From the NCBI GenBank assembly GCA_007115705.1, contig QXEO01000152.1:1842766-1906765 (forward strand): 64,000 nucleotides of DNA. Reading direction: 5' to 3'. This DNA comes from Dactylis glomerata (lineage: Eukaryota > Streptophyta > Magnoliopsida > Poales > Poaceae). Made by a program: the position numbers and the translations under genes. The notes beneath the pieces are model-generated. The model had not been told where the DNA came from. It worked only from the letters and a program-made list of their open reading frames with translations, and did no database searches. Below, piece after piece: positions 22,220 through 33,067 of the stretch (its first letter is position 1; each line of letters starts with the position of its first letter).

Positions 22220-25157
22220 TTCGCAATTTTCTGCGCCTAGCTCAAAGGCGTTAAAGAAAAGCACTCTTGGGAGATAACCCAATGTTTTCTTTTCAGTACT
22301 TTTTCTTTTATTTGAGTCTTGGAAGTCATTACTACTGTAATGACCGCTCCTTATCTTGTTTATTTCGTTTTTGTGCCAAGAGAAGCCTCTAATTTGAGAG
22401 AGGTAAAGATTTGGGGATGTTGCTGTCCTGAAACTGTTTTCGGTGCTGCACCGTAAAAATTCGTGAAAATTCTCTGTTTATCTTTCGGACCTGAGATTTC
22501 TTGTGCATATGCCCCAGGTTATATCCAAACTTTTGTTAGTTGAATACTTTTTGATTTGAGAAACAAAAAACCCCTAAAAAATTCGACCTTTCTCAGCTGT
22601 TCAGTTTTGATAGATTTCTGCCAATATTTGTGTTTGCCACTTTATCGCTTTCTTTTGAGTTCTTTTGATCATGGAACTTTTAGAGAAGTTGCTACAGTAG
22701 TATTTGCTATATATGTGGTGGTTTTGAGTTGAAACCTTAAGCAAAAAGAGGTTGATTATATGTTATGCTTACACTAATGTTGCTAATAGATTTGTGTTTA
22801 GTTTTGTATGAAGGAAGTTTTCAAGTGTAGGGATTGGAGAATGATGAGATGAGTTGAAGAATAGACAAAAGCTCAAGCTTGGGGATGCCCATGCATCACC
22901 CCAAGAAATATCCAAGAAGTACAAGCGTCAAAGCTTGGGGATGCCCCCGAGGCACCCCTTCTTCATCGGCAAAAATTAGGTCACCTTTCAAAACACTATA
23001 TTTTTATTGCTTCATGCACTATGTGTTTTTCTTGGAGCGTCAGTTGTTTTAGTTTTCTTAGTTGGTTTAGTTTGTTTGTTTGCTGCAATAAATGGTTGGA
23101 CCCCAACAAATTTCTTTTGGAGGAGATGTACTCGTTTTCATTTGCCAAGAACGCTCTAGTTTTCACTCTTATTAAAAATCAAGCGTTCTTCTTTTTCTGC
23201 TACTGCTTTTAGTTTTCGTTTTTGCCTTGAATTGCATTCAGACCTTGTCATATCTTTTCATCAAGGTGTATTTTTGCCTCTGATCTTTATTGGTTTTCAT
23301 CAAAAGAGGTGTTTATAAAAATTTCAAATGGTGTTGGAAAAGAGAAAAAGCTTTGTGCAAAATAGTGGTACAAGAAGGAGCTTGTGTAGACTGCGGCTTA
23401 GGATTTTTCATGTCATGCTTGATGTCTTTTTGATAGTATGCTTAGTGGTTTTGCTGTAGCATGACTTGTCTCAAATAACTGAGATTGCTTAATGAGCCTT
23501 TGAAAAAATCATGCGTTGTTTTTATTGTATGGAAGCATTATTTTGGTTTTCTCCTTGATGCTTTATTTGGGTTGACTTGGCGCATGCTCACACATGTTAG
23601 ACTCTTACAAAGTCGCCAATAGCCTTCATGATCATTTAGTTTTTGACTTCTGATGCCATCTTATGCTTCTTTTAATGTCGCTTTGTCGCTTTGCATGATT
23701 ATGGCCATTACTGCTCTCTTAGTTGGTCGCTCCCAGTCTTTTGCTAGCCCTCGCCTTGTACTGAGTATGAGCTCTACTCGTGCATCCAACTCCTAAAAGC
23801 CAAAGTTTTCCAAAGTATCCACCATACATACCTACTAGCAATTTGCTATTCCAAGTAAATTTGACTTGCTTTTATTTTCTCTTCAAATTAAACTCTTACC
23901 AGTGTTATGCGAAATTCGGTCAGTAAAGCTCTCACGAACCGGAAGGCACACTTTACTTTTTCCTGTTCTTAAAAATTTGACATTGTGGTCTCTTATGTTG
24001 AGTTGTTATGCTTGCAAGTTGTAAGTTGGATTCTAGCCCATCCATGCTGTCATGGGGCAAGCTTTCAATATTGCACTTCTTATTTGAGTTGATATCATGA
24101 TCTTTTATTTATGGATGCCCGCGGTGTGAAATGAATTGGGAATCTTGTGGGGATCATGGAGTTTGTATATGTGTTAGGGAAACGCCGGGCCGCCAATCTA
24201 AGCCATGCATAATTCATGGTGGAAATTTGCAGCATACCCATGGTGAACATTCGATGACGCATCTCACAATAAAAAGCTAAACAAAAGGCAAATAAAAGAG
24301 ATGTCGAGGTGTTCATTGTCTGCTTGTCCTGTCATTTTGGTGTGGGCTTGTTCCATGTCATCGGGCATGGAGGTACCCCATTGGCGGTTCTCAATGATAT
24401 GCATATACTTACAATGATAAGAGCCTTGCTTGGGACTCTAAGTAAAGTAGCATGAGGTTTGGGTACTCGTATTCACCGGGCATGAGGTCTTCAACTTATG
24501 ATTTGTCAAGCATATGCATCATAATTGTTCTCGCATTAACTTTAACCATTCAAGATGCTTATGATGGGGGCAATGAGAGCTCAAAGCCGGTAAGTACCAT
24601 AATTTTTGAAGGTTTATAAAACTTGCAATCACTGCTTCCCTCCGCGAAGGGCCCTTCTTTTACTTTTATGTTGAGTCACCACCTTCTATCTTTATGCACC
24701 GTTAAGAGAGCATAGTTGTCATTCTGAGTATAATGTGCATTGTCCCAAAGTCTTCATTGATTGATTCATATTGTTGGTTTCACTTGTTCTTAAATTATTT
24801 GTATCTAGTCGCCCTCTTAACCTTGAAGGTGTCCTATGCATTTATGTTTTGCTCTCTTTGAAGGACAAGCTGAAAACCATTTGTATGTTTTTCCTTATGA
24901 TTTGAACACACGTTTGACTTTAATTGTTTCATTTTCATGATCTTTTGTTTGTGTTCATTTGCATGTTTACAACATGGTTGCTAAGTTCTTATTGTCATGA
25001 TTATATCTTCATGCCCATGTTTTAAGTTCTTATGATCCCAGCTCACCAATGCTTACATATATGATCAAGATTGTGTAGGTGTATGTCACCTCAAAAATTA
25101 TTCTTTTGTTATCACTTACCTACTCGAGGACGAGCAGGAGTTAAGCTTAGGGATGCT
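22220..25157 (+). other. Non-coding 3' internal region
   Basis: About 2.9 kb, collinear with 1702-6146 without its solo LTR. No long frame. Ends GGAGTTAAGCTTAGGGATGCT before the 3' LTR, the purine-rich plus-strand primer region. Confidence 0.8.
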
Positions 25158-26748
25158 TGATACGTCTCCAACGTATCTATAATTTTTGATGCTCCATGCT
25201 TGTTTTTACACCATTTCCCTATTGTTTCGTTACACTTCGTGGCACTTTTATGCATTTTCCGGAACTAACCTATTAACATGTTGCCACAGTGCCAGTTTCC
25301 TGTTTTCTGCTGTTTTTGTGTTTCAGAAGTGATACACAGGAAATATTCTCGGAATTGGACGAAACAAGTTCATGAAGTCTTATTTTACCCGGAAGCTTCC
25401 AGAGATCCGAAGGAGAGTAGGAGGGGGCCACCAGGGCCCCACACGCAGGGGTGGCGCGGCCAGGCCCCTGGCCGCGCGGGCCCCACGTGAGGGCACCTGG
25501 CTCCTCCTCTGACATCGCCCCTTCGCCTATAAAGACCCCCCAACGGAAAAAACCTAAATACCCGATCAGATTTCCAGAACACATCGCGATCCGCCGCCGC
25601 CGTCGATCCGAAGATCGGGAGGGTCCAGAAGCTCTTTCCGGCACCCTGCCGGAGAGGGGAATCGCCACCGGAGGTCTTCTTCATCGCCATGCTTGCCTCC
25701 GGAGCGATGAGTGAATAGTCTACCTTGGACTATGGGTCCATAGCAGTAGCTAGATGGTTGTCTTCTCCACCATGTGCTTCATGTTTAGTCATGAGATGCC
25801 CTACATGATTGAGATCACCGTTATGTAATTCTACATGTTTGGTTTATTGGGATCCGACGAATATTGGTGTTTATGATTAAGTTGCTGTACTAAATATTAT
25901 CTTTTGTTATCTCTATGTTGTTTATGATCTTGCATGCTCTCCGTTGTTAGTAGCTATCTTGGCCGAGTAGTTGCTAGTGACTCCAAGAGGGGGTATTTAT
26001 GCTCGATAGTGGGTTCATGCCTCTATTTAATCTGGGGGAGTGATAGAAACCTCTAAGATTGTAGATGTGCTGTTGCTACTAGGGAGAAAACAACATTCAT
26101 ATGCTCAAGGGCATATGCTTTGTTTACATTACATACTTTGCTTAATGCAATTATCTGTTATTCGCAACTTAATACTTGTGGAGTTCTCGGATTGATTCAC
26201 CACAAGTGGATTATTAGTCATAGATGCAGTTGGATGGCGGTCTATGTATTTTGTTGTAATGCCCAGAGTAAATCTCATAGTGATCTTCTTGACATATCAC
26301 GTTTATCTTTATTCTATCAATTGCCCAACTGTAATTTGTTTACCCAGCATGTGTTATTTATCTTATGGAGAGACACCACTAGTGAACTGTGGAACCCGGT
26401 CCTATTTCCATCATATTGCTATCACTTGTTTACTTTACTCATACTGTTTACTTTACTCGCATAATTATATTGTTTTCCACTTGATATGCTCATAATCTTT
26501 GTTTCAAGCAAACCGGTGAGATTGACAACCTCATCGCAAGTTGGAAACAAAGTACTTGGTTGTGTGTGTGCAGGTTCCGCATCACCTTCAGTCATTTGTC
26601 TCTCCTCTCCTGATCGATATTAAACATTGGTTTCTTAACTGAGGGAAGACTAGCTGCTATACTCATCATACCTTCCTCTTGGGGTTCCCAACGGGCTGGT
26701 TATCCACCACGCACAAGGACAGTCTGCTCCCACGTCAACTTGGACGCA
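25158..26748 (+). repeat. 3' LTR
   Basis: 1591 bp, closely matched to the 5' LTR through TTGGACGCA at 26748, where the two diverge (GCAGCTAATTTT inside the element versus TCATCCTCGTGG outside). Confidence 0.93.
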
Positions 26749-26753
26749 TCATC

Positions 26754-27236
26754 CTCGTGGCTGCACCAGGCGCCAGAGGTGCTGGCGTCGCCTCCCCTGC
26801 ATCTCCCCAACGGCAGCGGTCCCCGCCGGCGGTGCCCCGCCCTATCCCGTTAGAGAGAACAAGGAGGAGGAGGGGCTCCTCAACGACCGCTGCCTCTGTG
26901 CGGTGTGCCAGTCGCCGCCCGCGATGACGAAGGTCCGGCAATGGCGAGCTCGGGGATGGCCCTCCCACGGCGAGCACGGGGATGTCCTGGCCACGGCGAG
27001 AGCGGGGACAGCCCTGCCACGGCTAGCCCATGGCGAGCTCGGCCGCATCGTCCTTTTTTTCAGACCGCAACTTTGCGATTTAGTTCTTTTTATTTTTCTT
27101 ATTGAAATAGTCCATGCAGACTGTTGGGACTGACAGGCGGGGTCCATGACATTCCACATGAGCAAATACGTAGATCTACTTCGGTAACCTCCGATTAACC
27201 TTTAATGGGTATTTAGTGACCATAAATTACGTATTG
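26754..27236. other. MULE payload, right part
   Basis: GC-rich sequence with short internal tandem similarity (GGCGAGCTCGG.GATGGCC, GGCGAGCACGGGGATGTCC, GGCGAGAGCGGGGACAGCC at 26945-27020), then AT-rich to the terminal repeat. Open frames on both strands are compositional. No transposase. Confidence 0.45.
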
Positions 27237-27308
27237 CTATGTACGATGACCATAGCGAGTAAGGGACTCAAATTCAATGACCTATTATGTATTTTACTCA
27301 AGTTTCCA

Positions 27309-27849
27309 AGACAAAAATGTTTTTTGCTTCTGACGAATGGGTCAAGCAGGAGCAGGTGGAGCGGTATGACCAGCATATGGCGGGAAGCCCTGATGCGGCG
27401 CGGAGAACCCCGACATGAGAGGAGAGAAGCCGACCGCAGTCGACGATGTAGTGAGCGGCGCGGCGAAGATCCCGAGAGGGATGATGCCCATCGTAGATGG
27501 TGCAGAGGACAACGCGGGGAGCGACTGCATAACATCAGCAGGAAGTGACGACGCCATGGTGGTCGTGGTGACGGGCATCATCATGGATGTGGCGGAGAAT
27601 TCTGTGGCCATCGCGGCGGAAAGATCAAAGACAGCGGCGGCGATCAAAGAAGGCAGCGGCGGAAGTTAGTGGTGGCAGCGAACGATCTAGGTCAGAGGCC
27701 GCGCTCTGATACCATAATAGAGTTAGTGGTAGAATAGGTTTGGGCCATCCCGACGTGCCTCATCAGGTAGAGATCTTTTCAGTATATGTAGACAGGTTTG
27801 TTACAAGTATATGAGTCTAATACGTGTACGAATACAATGTATCCTAACA
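27309..27849 (-). mobile_element. 5' end of an LTR retrotransposon with tRNA-iMet primer site (Copia-like)
   Basis: On the minus strand: LTR start TGTTAGGATACATTG at 27849, LTR of only about 130 bp, primer site TGGTATCAGAGC (27703-27714, complementary to initiator tRNA-Met), GC-rich leader, and an ATG frame from about 27611 (MATEFSATSMMMP...) that stops near 27342. Short LTRs with a leading iMet site suit a Copia or small LTR element; gag identity is not provable. It is cut at the Mutator boundary (27300-27308). Confidence 0.6.
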
Positions 27850-28021
27850 AGGCCTCCATGATCCATAGAGTTTTACAGAACCTTTAAGTGGATGGTAGCG
27901 TTTGAAAAATTTAAGTGCTTTACAATGCCATCTTGATTTTTCAAACAAGGCTAACTGCCATTCTCCAAAGCACACAAACATCTATGCTATGATGAATTAT
28001 ATTAAACCTAAAAAATAAGTA

Positions 28022-28118
28022 CTTTCTCTAATCAGAAAAGAGTGTCGATGACTCTGTACTAACTTAATACAAAGTTTGTATTAAGACATCGACACTCTTT
28101 TCCGAGCGGAGGAAATAG
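28022..28118. mobile_element. Degenerate Stowaway MITE
   Basis: Arms CAGAAAAGAGTGTCGATGA / ACATCGACACTCTTTTCCG are complementary around CTTAATACAAAGTTTGTATTAAG. The outer end ATTTCCTCCGCTCGGAAA (minus) is a decayed CTCCCTCCG terminus. TA flanks lie at 28020-28021 and 28119-28120. Confidence 0.85.
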
Positions 28119-28289
28119 TATATTATTCCATAACTAAAAAAGGGTTTCAGCAGGGTATAGATTCGAAAAACTAGACGCTATCGCTAGAGATCGATGACAT
28201 CCTCATGTTCCTCCTACACACATCATCCTGCATTCCCGCTGCTCTCGCTAGAATAAAGAATCTGGAGTGGACTGGGATCAATATGTCTC

Positions 28290-28859
28290 TCTATGGTCGT
28301 GAGTTACTGAATCGATCGAGTGATCGACACTGCAAGGCAATGCCACAAGTTGTCATACGTCAATTTCCGCCCACCACGTCCACCACAATTTGCGACAAAG
28401 ATAGCTGCGGAGATGTCCCACTCGGTACGTACTACTGCTAACTGATGCGAGCTGCTATATGTAGCTAGTGCATGGATAGTCTTCAAGCGCCAAAGCATCT
28501 TGATCTGCTCCAGTCCCAACAGCCAACTGCAACCGCACGAACACGAGTCCATCTCTCTCCAGGATATAGAAACCACAATAAACTCGTGATGTGTCACCCG
28601 CATCGTTTTCTGAAGTTTTCCCGTGTTCGGTTGGCAGCCGGCGTTTCCAACTATCCACACATCCTGTGTATGGCAATCAACCACTCCAAGGTGGATTAGT
28701 CAAAAGATTACAAGTAGGGTAGGTTCTCAAAGTTTCACCTAGAACACCCTAGATAGAAAAAGGATCAAATCTTTGCTTACATTGCAGGGACAAAAATAAA
28801 GATCATGCCAGAAATTAAGCAGACAAACAATCTCACTACCGATCAAGAAGCTGAAACGG
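28290..28859. repeat. Low-copy repeat R, copy 1 (interrupted by LINE; continues 29204-29335)
   Basis: Matches copy 2 (29762-30215) from ACCACAATTTGCGACAAAGAT through CATCTTGATCTGCTCC, CAGCCAACTGCAACCGCAC and the TATAGAAACC(A/G)CAATAAACTC block. It matches copy 3 (56463-57135) through GATTAGTCAAAAGATTAC, TCTCAAAGTTTCACC, AAACAATCTCACTAC and, after the LINE, CCACCACCTCTAT.TACA. No shared protein frame is evident. Confidence 0.75.
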
Positions 28860-29188
28860 AATTCGCATTGGATCACCACTTGGGCATTACTACTTCCAGA
28901 AGACCAGCGGGGGTATATGGATTCTGGATGCACACGACTGATGGCGGTCGTTCGGACTATCTTCAGCCAGGGTGGTTGGCAGCATACTAATAGAATTGAA
29001 GATGCTTAGCAAAACTATGTATTCCATTTTTAGATGGCTTGTAGCTGTGTCGTCGTTAGGCGATGGCTAGCTGGTTTTCACTCTTTCGTTGCTTGATACT
29101 TGTAAACGTTTGAAACTTTTCAATAAAACGGCTGTGTGCATCGATTGATGCAGAGGCCGGGACACCCCATTTCTAAAAAAATAAAAAA
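28860..29188 (+). mobile_element. 5'-truncated LINE insertion
   Basis: Ends with AATAAAACGGCTGTGTGCATCGA..GATGCAGAGGCCGGG and a poly-A-rich tail (29176-29190), the usual 3' end of Triticeae non-LTR elements. It is flanked by a perfect 15-bp duplication AAGAAGCTGAAACGG at 28845-28859 and 29189-29203. Only about 330 bp of the element's 3' end is present, as expected from incomplete reverse transcription. No reverse transcriptase frame. Confidence 0.9.
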
Positions 29189-29338
29189 AAGAAGCTGAAA
29201 CGGGAAAGAAATGGCCGTTTGGAAAAGCTTACCACTTACCACCACCTCTATTTACATAGTGGGTACAGGGTAAAAGAATACGCAATGCGCACCTGCAGTT
29301 TCAGAGGTCATCTTCGTTTCTCAGCTCTCTAAACAAGT

Positions 29339-29465
29339 ACACCCTGCGTTTCCAAATTATAAAGAGTTTTAGTAGCATTTTTTAATTGCATGTATATAGA
29401 CACGTATGTACGTCTATTCACTCATTTCAGACTGTATGTAGTCCATATTAAATTATCCAGAACAA
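29339..29465. mobile_element. Decayed Stowaway MITE
   Basis: ACACCCTGCGTTTCCAAATTATAA resembles the Stowaway start CTCCCTCCGTTTC, and the interior has TGTATATAGACA...TCTATTCACTCATTT...TGTATGTAGTCCATAT, a common Triticeae Stowaway interior. The right terminus is lost. Confidence 0.6.
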
Positions 29466-29761
29466 CAGAACTCATCTAAGACCATGATCTTAATGTAGCC
29501 AATGCCATTATGCTAACTACGAGCATGCAGTTATATCTATGAAGTGCATTGTCCAAACAACTCTGTATATGCCGAACAGGCACTGTGCATATGCCTGTTC
29601 GAACAGACACCAACAACACATGTAAACCAACATTGTAAACAACGCAGTATGATTCTTCTCATTCGCTCAATTCTTCTCAAAATAGCATCTAAATTCCGAT
29701 CATGCTCTCTCAATCATTTGTCTAGTGTCAAGGTGGATTTGCTCGTTATTCATTTCTTTTC
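29466..29761. other. Spacer without recognised features
   Basis: AT-rich low-copy sequence with a short near-repeat of TGCCGAACAGGCACTGTGCATATGCCTGTTCGAACAG (29567-29606), which can form a small stem. No gene. Confidence 0.4.
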
Positions 29762-30215
29762 CTTCTTTCGGAACGAGCTACTGAATCTACCAATCGACAT
29801 GTACTGTGATTCGTGAAACATAGCTGACACAAGTTGGCCGCGTCAATCTCAGCACATCCACGTCTACCACAATTTGCGACAAAGATCGCCGCAAAAACGT
29901 CACACTCAGCAGTCAGTACGCACTGCTGCTGCTGCTATATGGAGTACTTGGATAGGCTTCAAGCTCCAAAGCAGGCCGGCCATTGGCCTGGCCCCATCTT
30001 GATCTGCTCCGATCCCAGCAGCTAACTGCAACCGCACTTTAATCATACAGAGTCCGTCTCCAGGATATAAAAACCGCAATAAACTCGTGATGTATGTATC
30101 CATGTCGTTTTCAAAACTTTTCTGGAGTTCAGTTGGCAGCCGGCCTTTCCAACTATATATGTATCCTGCAATATCGCAATCAATAAGAGAGGCACTAGTG
30201 GTGGATCAGTCAAAA
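29762..30215. repeat. Low-copy repeat R, copy 2
   Basis: Aligns with copy 1 for most of its length, and with copy 3 from GCTCCAAA.CAGGCCGGCCATT onward (29963 versus 56471), through AAAACTTTTCTGGAGTTCAG, TTGGCAGCCGGCC and AAGAGAGGC..TAGTGGT.GATCAGTCAAAAG. Copies 2 and 3 are the closest pair. Confidence 0.8.
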
Positions 30216-30468
30216 GTTACTCCAGTTGTGCATGTTTGATCTTCCCAATTTCTGTGTTGGAAGCATGAGGAATACCATTCCTGATGCCCAAAACTGAAGC
30301 GAGATGATGACTTTGCTGGATTTTGTGTAACTGTAGGTTCTAAGGGCTATGTTTTGTATGCTCTTGTTGCGCTTTGTTTAATTTGATCTACTTTTTTAGT
30401 TATTTATCAATAAAGACAATTTTTTGCTAAAAAAGTTTGAACAGCATAAAATTGTGTGGTGCTCGAAA

Positions 30469-30640
30469 CAAGCATTATGCATATTAAATTACTACCATAT
30501 AAGGGAGAAATAGCCATTGAGCCCTCACAACATGTGAAGACATACTACGATATCAACAAGCATTATGCAGGCCTTAAATTACTACCATGTAAAGGAGAAA
30601 TAGCCGTTGTGACCCCACAACATGACACATACTACGGTAT
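30469..30640. repeat. Tandem duplication of about 85 bp
   Basis: AAGCATTATGCA...TTAAATTACTACCAT.TAA.GGAGAAATAGCC.TTG...CACAACATG occurs twice (30469-30535 and 30557-30630). Just downstream a second short tandem pair, TTTCCAACAATTAATGAAAAA, lies at 30691-30748. Confidence 0.75.
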
Positions 30641-30937
30641 ATCTATATTATGAAGAGATAAGGATGACGATTCAGTGCAGTCGCAAAACGATTTCCAACA
30701 ATTAATGAAAAATATTTTATTTCCAACAATTAATGAAAAAGATTTATTTTTAAAGCATTTCCGACTTGGTCCTCCAACGGCAATAAATTTCAGATTGTCC
30801 GTAATGGTCACAAAACCCCATAGTATTCCTACCTATCATCGATTTTCCACACATTAGTGCCCTTACCCCTCTCTACCACCATTAACATTGTTTGTACTTC
30901 ACGATTTACAAAAGGTGTGCCACAAAATTTGTACGAG

Positions 30938-31147
30938 ATGGCTAGTTTGGATATGCCGACAATCAAGTGCACCGTAGATGATAGTGAATGCCTCAATCAG
31001 AATGAAGAAAGGGAGGAGGGGGAATCCAAAGTTACGGAGGAACATTCCATGGCTTCCGCTGATGCAAGTAAAATCAACGACCATACAGAAGAAATGGGGG
31101 ATGAAGAAGCTAATGATGTGGAGGGACTTACCCTGCCTTGTACCAAT
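30938..31147 (+). CDS. Exon of an unrecognised acidic-protein gene, 5' side of the CACTA insertion
   Basis: ATG at 30938 (MASLDMPTIKCTV) opens a 70-codon stretch ending at a consensus donor (ACCAAT|GTAAGTCAG, 31147/31148). The protein is acidic and Glu-rich with the motif EEGESKVTEEHSMASADAS. The frame at 49371-49730, beyond the CACTA element, carries two related motifs (EEGSKVVEEHDIP; GVESGIVEEHDIASTNA) and begins in the same splice phase (0), so both are probably exons of one gene. The exon could extend upstream to a splice acceptor near 30914, since the frame is open from 30857. No known family recognised; B3-type or other nuclear proteins were considered without evidence. Confidence 0.5.
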
Positions 31148-31553
31148 GTAAGTCAGTGGAACATTCATCTTATATTTACTAACATGGGTCTCCTTTCAAG
31201 CTTCCATATTTATCTTATGAAAATATTGAGATAACCTCATGATATCGATTCCACAAATATGATGAAATAAGAGATCATGGAGTTTTATTCGTGCATGTCT
31301 GGAGTCCTAGATGCTTACAAATGCAGAGTTTGAACATACTTTACTCCCATCCTAATAATTCACACATCAATCTTCCTTATAGTTATTTCTGTAGGCCGGC
31401 AGAAGTTGCACTAGTGGAAAAAGAGGCTTCCATCCGCCACCTTTAGTCCCCAAACTATTTGGGCCGGGACTAAAGGGGGCATTAGTCCCGGTTCATGTCG
31501 CTGGGGCACGGCCAGCACCTAGTTCCGGTTCGTAATGGACCTTTAGTACCGGT

Positions 31554-33067
31554 TGATGTCTACGCACGCGTCTGTTCTTGTAGACAGTGTTGGGCCTCCA
31601 AGTGCAGAGGTTTGTAGAGCAGCAGCAAGTTTCCCTTAAGTGAATTACCCAAGGTTTATCGAACTCAGGGAGGAAGAGGTCAAAGCTATCCCTCTCAAAC
31701 AATCCTGCAATTACGATACAGAAAGTCTCTTGTGTCCCCAACACACCCAATACACTTGTCAGATGTATAGGTGCACTAGTTCGGCGAAGAGATAGTGAAA
31801 TACAAGTGGTATAGATGATTATAAGTAGTAAATGCAATCTGGAATAAAAATGGCAGCAAGCAAACAAACAACAAAATAGTGAGTAAACGGTGTGCAAAGC
31901 TTGGAAACAAGGCCTAGGGATCATACTTTCACTAGTGGACACACTCCCAACAAATATAACATAATGAAACAAATAAATAACTTCTCTTCACTATGCTACT
32001 CTGAATTACTCTCCTATTGAATAACACTAATCATTGCGTAGTGGCTACAGAAGCACCCCTTAAAGTTCATCAAGTACTTGACAAACACCGCTCATAGAGA
32101 TATCCAAATCAAATCACAACTCAAGATAAATATTATTGCAACTTAGACCAAGTACTAACACGGTGCACACCCTGTCAAACATTACACCATGAAAGGAGGA
32201 ATAGATCATTTCAATACTATCATAGTGATAATTATTCTCATAATCCATAAGAGATCACAATCGTAGCCTAGACCAAGTACCACCATGATGCACACACTGT
32301 CACCGTTACACCATGGCAGGAGGAATAGATCACTTTAATAACACCACTAGATTACACATAATGATGAAGAGTAGATTCTACTTATTCAACATGATACAAA
32401 GCTCACGATCACATAGAGATCACATCATGGGAGAGAGAGGTGAACCACATAGCTACCGGTAGAGCCCTCAGCCCCGGGGGAGAACTACTCCCTCCTCATC
32501 ATAGGAGATAGCAAGGTTGATGGAGATGGCGGTGAGGTCGATGGAGATGGCTCCGGGGGCACTTCCCCATCCCGACAGGGTGCCGGAACAGAGATTTCTG
32601 TCCCCCGAAATTCATCGGCGACGGCGGCGGAGCTACGGAACTCTTTCTGGAAAATTGCCGACTCCCATAGGGTTTTCCATCCCGAGGCTTTATATAGGCG
32701 AAGGGGCATCGTCAGGGGGCTGCTAGGGCCTCCTCCCACATAGGGGGCGCGGCCAGGGGCTAGGCCGCGCCGCCCTGGTGTGAGGCTGGCCCCTGGCCCC
32801 CCTCTGGCTCTCTTTTGGTCCTCGTCCTTCGTCCGGGAAAAATAGGAGTTCTGGAACTTGTTTCGTCCAATTCCGAGAATATTTCCTATGTAGCATTTCT
32901 GAAACACAAAAACAACAGAAAATAGGGAACTGGCACTGTGGCATCTTGTCAATAGGTTAGTTCCGGAAATCACATAAAAACGCCACAAAGTGTAATGAAA
33001 CACAAGGCAAATGGTGTAAAAACAAGCATAGAGCATCAAAAATTATAGATACGTTTGAGACGTATCA
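31554..33067 (-). repeat. 3' LTR of the minus-strand element
   Basis: 1514 bp, TGATGTCTACGC (plus strand) to GAGACGTATCA. The reverse complement shares its first 330 bp or so with LTRs of the 18365 family (TGATACGTCT...TTCTGCTGTTTTTGTGTTTCAG), then is unrelated to them. Confidence 0.95.

Larger units (their letters stand above)
18365..26748 (+). mobile_element. Complete Athila-lineage Gypsy element (gag-protease only)
   Basis: 5' LTR 18365-19959, tRNA-Asp primer site 19973-19990, broken gag-protease 20158-22219, non-coding internal region, 3' LTR 25158-26748. Flanks TCCTC (18360-18364) and TCATC (26749-26753) match at four of five bases, fitting a slightly mutated target duplication. No polymerase is encoded. 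The LTRs differ at about nine positions in the first 370 bp by eye, about 2-3 %. At the commonly used grass rate of 1.3e-8 per site per year that is roughly one million years. Confidence 0.93.
17785..27299. mobile_element. Mutator-like (MULE) element, about 1.1 kb plus nested retrotransposon
   Basis: Terminal inverted repeats of about 65 bp: the left end GAGTAAAATACATGGC...TTACTCGTTAAGGTCATCGTA (17785-17840) matches the reverse complement of the right end, which finishes GTATTTTACTC (27240-27299). Flanking 9-mers AAGTTTTCA (17776-17784) and AAGTTTCCA (27300-27308) differ at one base; 9-bp duplications are typical of Mutator. A complete Gypsy element (18365-26748) is nested inside. The remaining payload (17850-18364, 26754-27236) is GC-rich and has no transposase. 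Confidence 0.88.

Noticed and set aside
30216..30440. Possible second LINE 3' end (ATCAATAAAGACAATTTTTTGCTAAAAAA)
   Set aside because: The only candidate duplication is GTTTGA (6 bp) and no LINE-typical 3' motif is clear.
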